Part shown: positions 28,101 through 34,852 of the stretch, piece after piece
Layout of the letters: every line of letters starts with the position of its first letter
Numbering within the stretch: the stretch's first letter is position 1
NCBI RefSeq assembly: GCF_016117655.1
Contig: NZ_CP064936.1
Span: 868,001 to 932,000 of the forward strand
Origin: Treponema peruense
GTDB taxonomy: Bacteria; Spirochaetota; Spirochaetia; Treponematales; Treponemataceae
Direction: 5' to 3'
DNA: 64,000 bases
Notes under the pieces: model-generated
Database searches by the model: none
The model's input: the letters and a program-made list of their open reading frames with translations, nothing else
Told to the model about the DNA's origin: nothing
Position numbers and translations under genes: made by a program

Positions 28101-28877
28101 CAAAAGACGATTCTTTACAACGAATGCAACATCTTCTTTTGTGATAAGAACTTCATCAAAACGAGCCTGTACTTTATTTAATGTATCAGCAGCTGGCGCA
28201 AGCATTGGATCACGATAAAGCTGTTCCTGAACACCATAGATTACTTTAAAACGAGAGCCATCACACATTTCACCCATTTGGCGTAATGTCATAAGGTCGC
28301 CGTTTACTTCCATAGCACTTCGGCTGCGCAAATATTCCAAAAGCTCATCAATAACAATAAGAAGATATTTATCCGGGTAAACTTCTTCAAATGCAGCCAT
28401 CATCTGCTGCAGCTGCTCTTTGTATGTATCTTTAGAATCAGGATCAAAATGGAAATCTACATTAATTGAATTAAGGAAGTTTTCTATGCGATAGCAAACA
28501 AGTTCATAAAGAGGTTTTGTAGTTCCAACTTCAAAGCGAAGAACTTTATATTTTCCGGCAAAAGCTTCAAAATCCTGTTTAATTTTATCATTATGAACAT
28601 ACTGTAAGAAGTCAGCATCTTCTGCAACAGAAGAAATAACAGACATAAGATGAGATTTACCGGTACCAAAACTACCTACAACAGAGATACCTTTTTGTTC
28701 AGTTACTTTTCCACTTGTGTCCAGGTTAGGGACAACAACACCAGAAAGGAGATTTACCATCTTCTCAGAAAAAACATAAGTTTCTACATTATGCTTTCTT
28801 TTTTCAGCCTGACTATCATCTGCAAGTTTAATCACAGTTGTAAGTGGTTCAAATTCAATCAGTTCAGAGTATTTCAT
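25200..28877 (-). CDS. brxC: BrxC, large AAA ATPase of BREX type 3
   Basis: A 1225-residue cytoplasmic ATPase. Walker A is VVGSFGTGKSHLMSV (P-loop 68-75) and Walker B YLLIVIDELLEYLRSR (about 170-185). The remainder is long and mostly helical with a coiled-coil-like stretch around 930-1010 (LSEKLQADNKVQKQYESLLN). Size, the P-loop close to the N-terminus and the neighbourhood match BrxC/PglY-type ATPases (DUF6079 in type 3). The ATG has GAGGA upstream. brxF precedes it by 12 bases. The DUF262 ATG lies 13 bases after the brxC stop, and the DUF262 Shine-Dalgarno touches that stop. Confidence 0.88.
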   Translation of the reverse strand: MKYSELIEFEPLTTVIKLADDSQAEKRKHNVETYVFSEKMVNLLSGVVVPNLDTSGKVTEQKGISVVGSFGTGKSHLMSVISSVAEDADFLQYVHNDKIKQDFEAFAGKYKVLRFEVGTTKPLYELVCYRIENFLNSINVDFHFDPDSKDTYKEQLQQMMAAFEEVYPDKYLLIVIDELLEYLRSRSAMEVNGDLMTLRQMGEMCDGSRFKVIYGVQEQLYRDPMLAPAADTLNKVQARFDEVLITKEDVAFVVKNRLLKKTPEQKQRIREHLNKFSHLFDGLNTNLNDYVELFPVHPSYIATFQQIKHGKDKREILKILSYRFEDMANQTVPEDNPGLITYDSYFEDLKKDSSMLSIADVAAINDKIEIIDEKVKNYFTSKPALKSKMPLAYRIANALAIRALCDDLDKHLGANAFTLKEDLCYTIMGIDEPDFLQDTIATTANNLITATQGQYVVKDEESEDFYIRTEGGINVEQIVKDYAEYIKKDLAYIDQSFFNLLKFLLGIEANPYRTGFNIWDYSIEWKSTKSFRLGYIFFGNPNERSTTEPIQEFYMYFCPLFSQLDRTDLDDEVYFDFSNFDETFKNEVCLYASSMAKLNDASSDKKKLFQDQADQHRNRVRDLFNKNFADKMNVIYKGKSAPLRSYQLPQEGCSKLSLFSAVTSTILDEKFNSKFPEYPQFKDLLSANTPENLNARVKSALTKIVKYNVQNRDGQAILSGLGLAGGTSIDIQNSKYADSIKKMLTDRGPGKVLNREDVIYTHYQALNQYYSCDYKLEYQLEFVVLAALVFNGDIEITWNGDLTLTASNIAEKLLTLDEDKFYLFNTIKTPSGLPIKPLKKLFSCLGLPDLTSSLKEQSTFSSLAKNLTTYSDNVVKTISYLTDGIRCNGIALIDDSTTTDYAAKLHNLINVLDTVRNLDTFGKLKGFKYTEEELDEAFKAYQYCELVSNLKEKADKFEGLIKYMTQAKSYVVESEKPLYDNMENAIAELSEKLQADNKVQKQYESLLNSLIDSYADYYLTQYTKYRLNYTDAQKRDGILNSDTRQICEVLKDISILNKTDFENWRNTITSLKPAEAEVTKDKIKENPYQDFNPRENYDKPSYTVKQLEEQLDSIYTKWEDAIKATFNDPGIDQNLNMLTGDQKTLAINFKKGSAKITPDNCNMMRDIINNLSNGFEKVELTNADFASVFNKPMNIDEAKNAFNQFIETQCAGKERGKIRIILSGK

Positions 28878-28889
28878 ATTTTTCCTCTT

Positions 28890-29297
28890 TTATTCTTGAT
28901 TCAAGTTTTCAATTACACCTTGAGCAAATTCAATTTTATTTTCTGGATTATCAACATTCCAGACAAGTTTATTTCCATCAACAATATTAAACGGCCCTTG
29001 CAATACGAAAACCTGATAATCTTTTGCATATTCTAAAAAGAATCTTGGAACATCAAGAGCAAAATCTTTTTCAAGAAGTATTCCTAAATTCGAAAAGACT
29101 ATTCTAGTTTTACCAGGTTCTATTACGCTATCAATTATCTGCCGGAAATAACAAAAAGCATCAAACTTTGATTCCTTCTCAAAATCCGATGGATTCTTTT
29201 TATATTCATTTGCAAGAACTTTTCCAACATCTATAGTGCAACATTGGTCTTGCTGTTCATGAGGCATTCCCTTTATTACATAAATCTTGTTTCGCAT
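28890..29297 (-). CDS. brxF: BrxF-like protein lacking the P-loop
   Basis: A 135-residue protein in the position of brxF, first of the BREX type 3 core genes. Its second half, IVFSNLGILLEKDFALDV followed by PRFFLEYAKDYQVFVLQGPF and DGNKLVWNVDNPE, matches the BrxF pattern I know (LDNIELLFxPxL, then DPL..LS.NRTIV..W.G, then DGxLTYAxPxHPEY). BrxF is described as a P-loop protein, yet the expected Walker A position reads KIYVIKGMPHEQQDQCCTI, with no GxxxxGK[ST]. So this is either a divergent subfamily or a non-ATP-binding variant. The gene starts two bases after the xre stop and is followed by brxC after 12 bases. Confidence 0.65.
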   Translation of the reverse strand: MRNKIYVIKGMPHEQQDQCCTIDVGKVLANEYKKNPSDFEKESKFDAFCYFRQIIDSVIEPGKTRIVFSNLGILLEKDFALDVPRFFLEYAKDYQVFVLQGPFNIVDGNKLVWNVDNPENKIEFAQGVIENLNQE

Positions 29298-29299
29298 TC

Positions 29300-29515
29300 C
29301 TATTTTTTTTCCTCAACTTCGTTTACTACACAAATATCGCCAACATCGCATTCCAAGGCCTTACATACTTTTTGAATGCTTTCCATAGAGACAAATTCGC
29401 CTTTATTCATCTTTGCTAAAACATTTGAAGAAATTCCAGCTACAGGAATCAGGTCTGTTTTTTTCATATCCTTATCAATCAATAATTTCCATAGCTTCTT
29501 ATAATCTACATTCAT
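29300..29515 (-). CDS. XRE-family transcriptional regulator heading the BREX operon
   Basis: A 71-residue Cro/C1-type helix-turn-helix protein: KLWKLLIDKDMKKTDLIPVA then ISSNVLAKMNKGEFVSMESI, with the recognition helix near residues 28-42, and a tail CKALECDVGDICVVNEVEE typical of short YozG-like regulators. As the first gene of the operon it is a natural autorepressor or timing regulator for BREX expression. It is separated from brxF by two bases. Confidence 0.88.
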   Translation of the reverse strand: MNVDYKKLWKLLIDKDMKKTDLIPVAGISSNVLAKMNKGEFVSMESIQKVCKALECDVGDICVVNEVEEKK

Positions 29516-29534
29516 AGTGTTTTCTCTAGCCTAT

Positions 29535-29566
29535 ATTATAGTACACTTATGAGTTTTTGTGGTGAA
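29535..29566 (-). promoter_or_regulatory. probable promoter of the BREX operon
   Basis: On the minus strand a perfect -10 box TATAAT (29540-29535) lies 19 bases before the xre ATG. The best -35 is weak (TTCACC at 29566-29561, 20-base spacer), which would suit a regulated promoter. Confidence 0.45.
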
Positions 29567-29656
29567 AAAACATCACGAAATGCAAATATTTTTTTTATAT
29601 TGAACATCCTTAATCTGGTCTCCCTGCTCTCACACAAAAAATCAACATAAAAACAT

Positions 29657-29977
29657 ATTCCTTTCTTGCAAGAAACTACAGAAAATTTCCCTCGGACGAA
29701 TATTCATACATCGTTGCAGATGAGGCACACCATGCAGTTGCACCGACCTACAAACGCGTGATTCAATATTTTTTGCCGGACTTTCTAATCGGACTTACCG
29801 CGACCGACCAGCGGCCAGACAAAAAAAACTTGAATAAATTTTTGGAGCCTATAAAACTCAGCTTTCTCTTTCCGAGGCGATGAGAAAAGGAATTGTCGCC
29901 CAGGCCTGGATTACAACGTGCCTGATGAAATGTATAAATGCTTCCAGTACAATGAACTGAAAAGGAAACGGGCTGCA
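29657..29977 (+). pseudogene. remnant of a superfamily 2 (DEAH) restriction-type helicase
   Basis: A plus-strand frame reads FLARNYRKFPSDEYSYIVAD, then EAHHAVAPTYKRVIQYFLPD, then FLIGLTATDQRPDKKNLNKF. This is a helicase motif Ia-II-III block (DEAH, then LTAT). It is interrupted by TGA near 29880; the continuation shifts frame to LSLSEAMRKGIVA and then to YNVPDEMYKCFQYNELKR. At least two frameshifts and missing N- and C-terminal parts show a dead gene. The family resembles helicase subunits of type I/III-like restriction or DUF3427-type systems. It abuts the BREX promoter on the other strand, so it probably marks an earlier defence gene displaced or eroded at this hotspot. Confidence 0.65.
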
Positions 29978-30021
29978 TAATTTTTTACACCTTAAACCTG
30001 TAAAAATTTTGTGTTGACTAA

Positions 30022-30165
30022 ATAGCGCATTTTACCTCCCGCGAGCGTCGCGGTGGTTCTTGGTATCACATCGACGGCTGCTGCCCTGTTTCCTACCGTG
30101 ACTACTTCAACCCGTATAGCCGCGACTACTACAATGGCGTGCGTGTGGTTCGTAACGCCAACTAG
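30022..30165 (+). pseudogene. orphan C-terminal fragment of a formylglycine-enzyme-type (C-lectin fold) protein
   Basis: An open frame without a start reads RRGGSWYHIDGCCPVSYRDY then FNPYSRDYYNGVRVVRNAN and ends at TAG. This is the C-terminal consensus of SUMF1/FGE-fold proteins (RGGSW....CRVS.R...P..R...GFRVVR). An in-frame TAA lies at 30019. Most variable positions are NNC or NNT codons (TAT CAC ATC GAC GGC TGC ...), as in variable regions of diversity-generating retroelements. The segment is richer in G/C than its surroundings. No upstream part of the protein is present, so this is a displaced or truncated copy. Confidence 0.6.
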
Positions 30166-30172
30166 CGTTGGC
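30157..30172. repeat. hairpin overlapping the stop of the FGE-type fragment
   Basis: GCCAAC, loop TAGC, GTTGGC: a perfect six-base stem with a four-base loop placed directly at the end of the variable-region-like sequence, where DGR targets often carry a short cruciform. Confidence 0.5.
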
Positions 30173-30197
30173 TAGTTCTGTAAGGAAATTATTAAAA

Positions 30198-30219
30198 AAC
30201 TTCCGCAGTCGCGGAAGTT
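30198..30219 (-). terminator. hairpin AACTTCCGC/GCGGAAGTT
   Basis: A perfect nine-base stem with an AGTC loop. The A run on its left gives a T run on the minus strand, so it could terminate minus-strand transcripts. Confidence 0.5.
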
Positions 30220-30244
30220 CAAAGCCAGCTCTAATTAAATAAAT

Positions 30245-30303
30245 AAATTTCAGGTGCTTTTAAAGAGCGCCCTTAAGGGGCACGATAGAAAGCACCTGAA
30301 TTT
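30245..30303. repeat. nested inverted repeat (59 bases)
   Basis: Outer arms AAATTTCAGGTGCTTT and AAAGCACCTGAATTT pair with a one-base bulge, and an inner hairpin GCCCTTAAGGGGC lies between them. No gene lies between 30166 and 30485; besides this element there are the hairpin at 30198 and the repeat at 30336. Confidence 0.55.
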
Positions 30304-30335
30304 GAAAAAAAATATTTCTTAATGTGGTTTCGACT

Positions 30336-30383
30336 GCCTCAAGTCGCAACTACGTTGCTTATCGAGTTTTTTCAAAACTCGCA
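30336..30383. repeat. 48-base hairpin-pair repeat, copy 1
   Basis: GCCTCAAGTCGCAACTACG... holds two small stems in a row: GCAAC-TAC-GTTGC and CGAGTTTT-TTC-AAAACTCG. A near-identical copy is at 32023-32070, with CGCAACTTCGTTGC and CGAGTTTTTAC in place. Confidence 0.7.
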
Positions 30384-30399
30384 TATTTAGAAACTGTCC

Positions 30400-31329
30400 G
30401 CGTCGATTGAGCCTGTTGAAATCAGCGTTAGAATTTCCCTGTCATTCCGGACCTGATTCGGAATCTTTTATTCAGAAAAAGTTCTTTATAACTTTTGAAT
30501 TTCCGCTAAAGACAATCCAGTACATTTTGCTATTGCAGAGACAGGAATACCTTCAATTTTAAATTTTTTAGCAGTTTCAAGAATTCCTTTTTTTATGCCA
30601 AATTTTTCACCTTCAATTCTGCCTTCAATTCTGCCTTCTGCTTTGCCTTCTTCAAACCAGTCGTCGTGTTTTTCTCTGTCATATTCTTCTTGATTAAATT
30701 CGGTCAAACTCATATTTAGCACCTCGCTTTTCTGTTTTTTGAAAAAATCGCCGTAAAAGTTATGTTTAATTGCGTAATCTACGGCGTCGGTCATTGCTTG
30801 TTTTGCATTAAGCCCTTTCTTTTTAGCCCGGCTTAAGGCTCCGCCCTAAGAACCTGACTTTTTCTTTGGCTTGATTTTTGTATTAAAGAATTCGCGTCGA
30901 TTGAGCCTGCCGAAATCAGCGTTAGACTTTCCCGCCATTCTGGATTTTGGTATTTCCCCGTTATTCCGAACTTGATTCGGAATCTTTTATTCAGAAAAAG
31001 TTCTTTATAACTTTTGAATTTCCGCTAAAGACAATCCAGTACATTTTGCTATTGCAGAGACAGGAATACCTTCAATTTTAAATTTTTTAGCAGTTTCAAG
31101 AATTCCTTTTTTTATGCCAAATTTTTCACCTTCAATTCTGCCTTCTGCTTTGCCTTCTTCAAACCAGTCGTCGTGTTTTTCTCTGTCGTATTCTTCTTGA
31201 TTAAATTCGGTCAAACTCATATTTAGCACCTCGCTTTTCTGTTTTTTGAAAAAATCGCCGTAAAAGTTATGTTTAATTGCGTAATCTACGGCATCGGTCA
31301 TTGCTTGTTTTGCATTAAGCCCTTTCTTT
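30400..31329. repeat. imperfect direct duplication containing the 3' end of an Rpn gene
   Basis: Copy 1 is about 30400-30823 and copy 2 about 30894-31329. Both begin at CGCGTCGATTGAGCCTG and end at AGCCCTTTCTTT. They are nearly identical in the coding part, differing by a 12-base repeat unit in the RIEG codons and by an insertion near the left end. Confidence 0.85.
30486..30823 (-). pseudogene. duplicated 3' fragment of the Rpn-family gene
   Basis: The reading frame reproduces the last ~100 residues of the complete copy at 31005-31892 (MTDAVDYAIKHNFYGDFFKK... to LSLAEIQKL). It differs in having two consecutive RIEG units (GRIEGRIEGEKFG) instead of one. The frame breaks at 30823, where similarity to the full copy stops. 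Lacking the nuclease half, it is a pseudogene, although an internal ATG could in principle give a C-terminal peptide. Confidence 0.85.
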
Positions 31330-31892
31330 ATGTTGCTGTTAACTCTGTTTGCAAACTCTACATAATAATACAACGGTTCGCACTTTTTTTGAAGAGCTAC
31401 ATTGTGATTTTTGTTAATATTTAACATTTTTGCTGTCCATTCAAATTTTGGCGATTCTTGCGGAGTTATAAATGCGTTGGAAAGTTTGAATTCGACTTCA
31501 TCTTCTGTTTCTTTTGGGCCGTTGTAAAAGACTATGAAATTCGGGTTCGGGATTTTTATCAGGCGGGTGCTGTATAAATTCCTTTTTATGCCTGTTAAAT
31601 ATTCCTGATAAAGCTGAGCATAATACATTAAGCCGCGCAACGGCATATTCGGGTTGTAAGTTGCCTGCTGCTCATAAAGCGTCATTTCAGATTCGATTAA
31701 GAATGAAACATCATTTTTTATCGTAACATAGATTATGTTTTCGATTGTCGTGAGTTGTAAGTCATTCGGGTTTTTGTAATTTGAATTGTTCAACGCGTTG
31801 TAAAGTTGCAGTAAATAATGCTTGTTTTCTTCGCTCCCGAAAATCTTTTTAAACAGCGTGTCGCGGTAATTTCTTTTTGGTTCTACATTCAT
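31005..31892 (-). CDS. Rpn/PD-(D/E)XK-family nuclease (transposase-like)
   Basis: A 295-residue protein of the Rpn/PDDEXK_2 group that is highly expanded in treponemes. The N-terminus NYRDTLFKKIFGSEENKHYL is the characteristic DxxFKxxFG start, and the probable nuclease core is NDVSFLIESEMTLYEQQAT (D...ExE/Q). The tail contains the RIEGEKFGIKKGILETAKKF heptad-like region and ends in a small helical domain (AIAKCTGLSLAEIQKL) often seen in this family. Members can cut DNA and promote recombination; some are phage defence or toxin-like. A Shine-Dalgarno GGAG precedes the ATG. A partial copy of its 3' end lies just downstream. Confidence 0.8.
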   Translation of the reverse strand: MNVEPKRNYRDTLFKKIFGSEENKHYLLQLYNALNNSNYKNPNDLQLTTIENIIYVTIKNDVSFLIESEMTLYEQQATYNPNMPLRGLMYYAQLYQEYLTGIKRNLYSTRLIKIPNPNFIVFYNGPKETEDEVEFKLSNAFITPQESPKFEWTAKMLNINKNHNVALQKKCEPLYYYVEFANRVNSNIKKGLNAKQAMTDAVDYAIKHNFYGDFFKKQKSEVLNMSLTEFNQEEYDREKHDDWFEEGKAEGRIEGEKFGIKKGILETAKKFKIEGIPVSAIAKCTGLSLAEIQKL

Positions 31893-32179
31893 GATTTTTC
31901 TCCAATTTTTTTTAATTTTTTTCTACATTATATATATAGATAATAAAATGTTTTTTCGGCAATGTTTTGGAGAAAAAGTTTAGAAATTTTGAAATTTTTT
32001 ATGTTTTTTTATGTTTTTGAGAGCCTCAAGTCGCAACTTCGTTGCTTATCGAGTTTTTACAAAACTCGCAGAAATGACAGGATCAATCACCGCAGTGGTT
32101 TCTTCTTCAAGAACTGCAGTAGTTAAATCCGGCAAAGAATATTTTTTTTCTCTGCCGGAACGGTATTTACCTGTTTTTA
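31893..32179. other. gene-free stretch with second hairpin-pair repeat
   Basis: A/T-rich DNA with long T runs. The only structure seen is the second copy of the 48-base hairpin-pair repeat. Confidence 0.5.
32023..32070. repeat. 48-base hairpin-pair repeat, copy 2
   Basis: Same order of stems as copy 1 (GCAAC-TTC-GTTGC, then CGAGTTTT-TAC-AAAACTCG), with two or three differences, mostly in the loops. A short ORF crossing it is not considered real. Confidence 0.7.
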
Positions 32180-32494
32180 CTATTCAGCTGCTTTAACTGA
32201 AAAAATGTTACTTATTGTTTCAACAATTTCTTTTCTTTTTTGTTTTTTTGAAATGTAATTTGTGCGTATTACGATTCTGTATTTTTTTGTTGTTTCTAAA
32301 GAAGTTGGAACTAAAATATTTAATTCAGCCGGAAGGTTTCTGAAGATTGCAGCACTTTCTAGTTTTGTCCAAGTTGATTCATCTACGGTAATTTCTTCAT
32401 TTTCATCACAAGGAGCAAAATAGATTCCGCAAAGTTCGTCTGTACCAATTTTTAATTTTGCACCAGTTACTTTAGCAGCACCTCCTGTGCGCCA
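32180..32494 (-). pseudogene. C-terminal remnant of a DUF4469-type protein
   Basis: The minus-strand frame, opened by a TAA at its 5' end and lacking a start, reads RTGGAAKVTGAKLKIGTDEL then CGIYFAPCDENEEITVDEST, and later LPAELNILVPTSLETTKKYR followed by IVIRTNYISKKQKRKE, ending AAE. The VTGAKLKIGTDELCGIYF / ITVDES / PAELNILVP / YRIVIRT order matches the Ig-like DUF4469 domain that follows HU-type DNA-binding domains in Bacteroidetes and spirochaetes. The N-terminal HU part is missing, so this is a fragment. Confidence 0.6.
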
Positions 32495-32820
32495 TTATTG
32501 ATTATACTTTCATTTGCTAACCCGATCTAACTTAAAGTAATATCCTGCGAGATTTTTGCCGATAGGGCAGACTTCGAGAACACAGACAGAATTATAGTTC
32601 AAATTTGAGGGGTTTTGTGGTAAAAACATTTTAACCGATTCAAACCTCTTTTTCTATTCATGCCATATTAGGCAATCCACAACTTTTGATTATAACTCCA
32701 AATTAACACGGCTGCTCCATAACAACAAGCGGTACTTTGCAGAAAAATTAATTTCCCCACCGGCATATTGTTTACCCGTCCATTTTCCGCTACAATAATG
32801 CAATAAAAAGTGGGGAAACA
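32495..32820. other. intergenic, nothing recognised
   Basis: About 326 bases without a convincing ORF, RNA or repeat. It forms the right edge of the debris region, after which gene order and composition look like housekeeping chromosome. Confidence 0.4.
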
Positions 32821-34773
32821 ATGCTTGTAAATAATTCTCTTGTACTATATAAAAATGCGGCTGCTGCAATTACCGGTGAATGTGTCAGCGGAAAATTTCC
32901 TGTAAGATTCAGAACAGCGCCGGCTACCCAGACAAAAAGTGCCGTATACGGAACGCAGAGTGTAAGAAATAAAGATTTTCTTGTTCTGTCAGAAACGCCC
33001 GTGTCCTCTTTGGAAAATGCACTTTCCTTTGCAGACACAAATGCACCTTCTGCAGACGACATGTATGACGCCCAGCCCAAAAATGCTATGGCAGTTCAGC
33101 TTAAGGAATGTTACGAACTTCTTGTTTCAGATGAAGAAACTGCCGCTGCTCCAATGGGGTTTGAAGAACTGGTGTCTTTGTTCCGCGGGACTTTTCATGC
33201 AGACGAAGCGTGGGCAGCATATTGCGCATTAAAAAATACAGTATATTTTAACCAGAGCCTTAAGGCGCAGATGGACGGCAAACTTGAATTTGTTCCGCGC
33301 CCGCAGTCAGAAATTGACGAACTTATGCGCCGTGCCGACGAAAAAAGTCGTGAAGGTGAAATTCGCGCAGCTTTTATTTCAAGACTCAAGTCACGCAAAC
33401 TGGATCTTCCCGATGACGCACGCTACATGGTCGATGTAGAAGCACTGGCTCTTGGCAAAACAGACAAAAGCCGCACCATGCACGACGCGCATTTTAAGGA
33501 AACACCCGAGAACGCACACAAAATTCTTTTGGAAACAGGAATCTGGCCAATCACAAGAAATCCTTATCCGTTAAGATGGGGCCTTTCAATGCAGTCCGCA
33601 AAAGAAGGGCTTGCTTCACCTCCAAAAGATGAAGAGCGTGTAACTGTTCCTGGAGTTTCGTATGCAATAGACAATGCGTGGTCAGCAGATCCAGATGATG
33701 CCGTTGCCTTTGACGGAACATATCTTTGGGTTCACATAGCAGACCCCGCTTCTACTGTAATGCCCGGAAGTTCAATTGATGATGCAGCCCGTGCAAGAGG
33801 TTCAACGCTTTATATTCCTGAAGGTGCATCCAGAATGCTGTGCGAAGATTCACTTTCTGACTATGCGCTGGGACTCAATGAAATAAGCCGCGCACTTTCG
33901 TTCAGAATATTGCTTGATGAGTCCGGCGCCGTGGCTGACTGTTCTGTTTTAAAAACAATTGTAGATGTAAAACGCCTTACTTACGAACAGGCAGACGAAC
34001 TCAAGGATACTCCTGAACTTGCACCGCTGTTCAAAATAGCAGAACGCAATATACACAGGCGCAACAAGGCCGGCGCTGTTCAGATAAGCCTTCCCGAAGT
34101 TCACATAACAGTAGACCCCGAAACAAAACAGGTTTCCATTCAGAATGAAGTACACCCGCAGAGTTCCGAGATGGTGCGCGAGATGATGCTTCTTGCAGGC
34201 GAAGGGGCTGCGCGTTTTGCTTTCAAAAATTCAATTCCTTTCCCGTACGTAAGTCAGGAAGCTCCCACTATTCCCGATGATATTCCCGAAGGGCTTGCCG
34301 GTCAGTTCAGATTGCGACGCTGCATGAGAAGACGTTCGGTCGGTGTTACTCCGGGTGTTCATTCAGGTTTGGGACTTGGAATGTACAGTCAGGTTACAAG
34401 CCCTTTGCGCCGCTACAGTGATCTTATCGCGCACATGCAGTTAAGGGCATTTATTGACGGCCGTAAACTTTTGGACAAAGACACCATGCTCATGAGAATA
34501 AGCGAAGGAGACGCCGGTTCACAGGCCGCACACAAGGCCGAACGCAAAAGCAACACGCACTGGACGCTGGTTTACCTTCTTCAGAATCCCGACTGGACAG
34601 GAGATGCAATCTGTGTGGACAAAGGACTCAAACAACCGCAGTTTTCAATACCGTCGCTTGGAATGGAAACTTATTTTACGCCCAATTCCGAAGTTGAACT
34701 CAACCAGTCCGTTAAGGTAAAAGCTGCAAATATAAATCTTCCCGAACTTACCGTGGACTTTATTCCTGTTTGA
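32821..34773 (+). CDS. RNB-domain ribonuclease (RNase II/R family)
   Basis: A 650-residue 3'-5' exoribonuclease-type protein. The catalytic RNB block is clear: SYAIDNAWSADPDDAVAFDG then TYLWVHIADPAS, with the metal-binding aspartates, followed by ARGSTLYIPEGASRMLCEDS and SLSDYALGLNEISRALSF. Late in the protein SQVTSPLRRYSDLIAHMQLR is the conserved RRYxDL motif. The N-terminal 230 residues lack obvious cold-shock domains, and the C-terminal S1-like domain is short, so it is not a standard RNase R; it resembles the RNB proteins of chloroplasts, cyanobacteria and spirochaetes. Start ATG 32821 follows GTGGGG. Confidence 0.88.
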   Translation: MLVNNSLVLYKNAAAAITGECVSGKFPVRFRTAPATQTKSAVYGTQSVRNKDFLVLSETPVSSLENALSFADTNAPSADDMYDAQPKNAMAVQLKECYELLVSDEETAAAPMGFEELVSLFRGTFHADEAWAAYCALKNTVYFNQSLKAQMDGKLEFVPRPQSEIDELMRRADEKSREGEIRAAFISRLKSRKLDLPDDARYMVDVEALALGKTDKSRTMHDAHFKETPENAHKILLETGIWPITRNPYPLRWGLSMQSAKEGLASPPKDEERVTVPGVSYAIDNAWSADPDDAVAFDGTYLWVHIADPASTVMPGSSIDDAARARGSTLYIPEGASRMLCEDSLSDYALGLNEISRALSFRILLDESGAVADCSVLKTIVDVKRLTYEQADELKDTPELAPLFKIAERNIHRRNKAGAVQISLPEVHITVDPETKQVSIQNEVHPQSSEMVREMMLLAGEGAARFAFKNSIPFPYVSQEAPTIPDDIPEGLAGQFRLRRCMRRRSVGVTPGVHSGLGLGMYSQVTSPLRRYSDLIAHMQLRAFIDGRKLLDKDTMLMRISEGDAGSQAAHKAERKSNTHWTLVYLLQNPDWTGDAICVDKGLKQPQFSIPSLGMETYFTPNSEVELNQSVKVKAANINLPELTVDFIPV

Positions 34774-34815
34774 TTCTGTTAGCAAAAAGCATACGTATGC
34801 AATATATTGCGCATA

Positions 34816-34844
34816 TTGAGAATATTTTTGCATTTTGCTATAAT
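34816..34844 (+). promoter_or_regulatory. promoter of lysC (near-leaderless)
   Basis: TTGAGA, 17 bases, perfect TATAAT (34839-34844). The ATG follows eight bases later, so the 5' leader would be about two bases; no Shine-Dalgarno is seen. Confidence 0.7.
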
Positions 34845-34852
34845 AGCGCATT

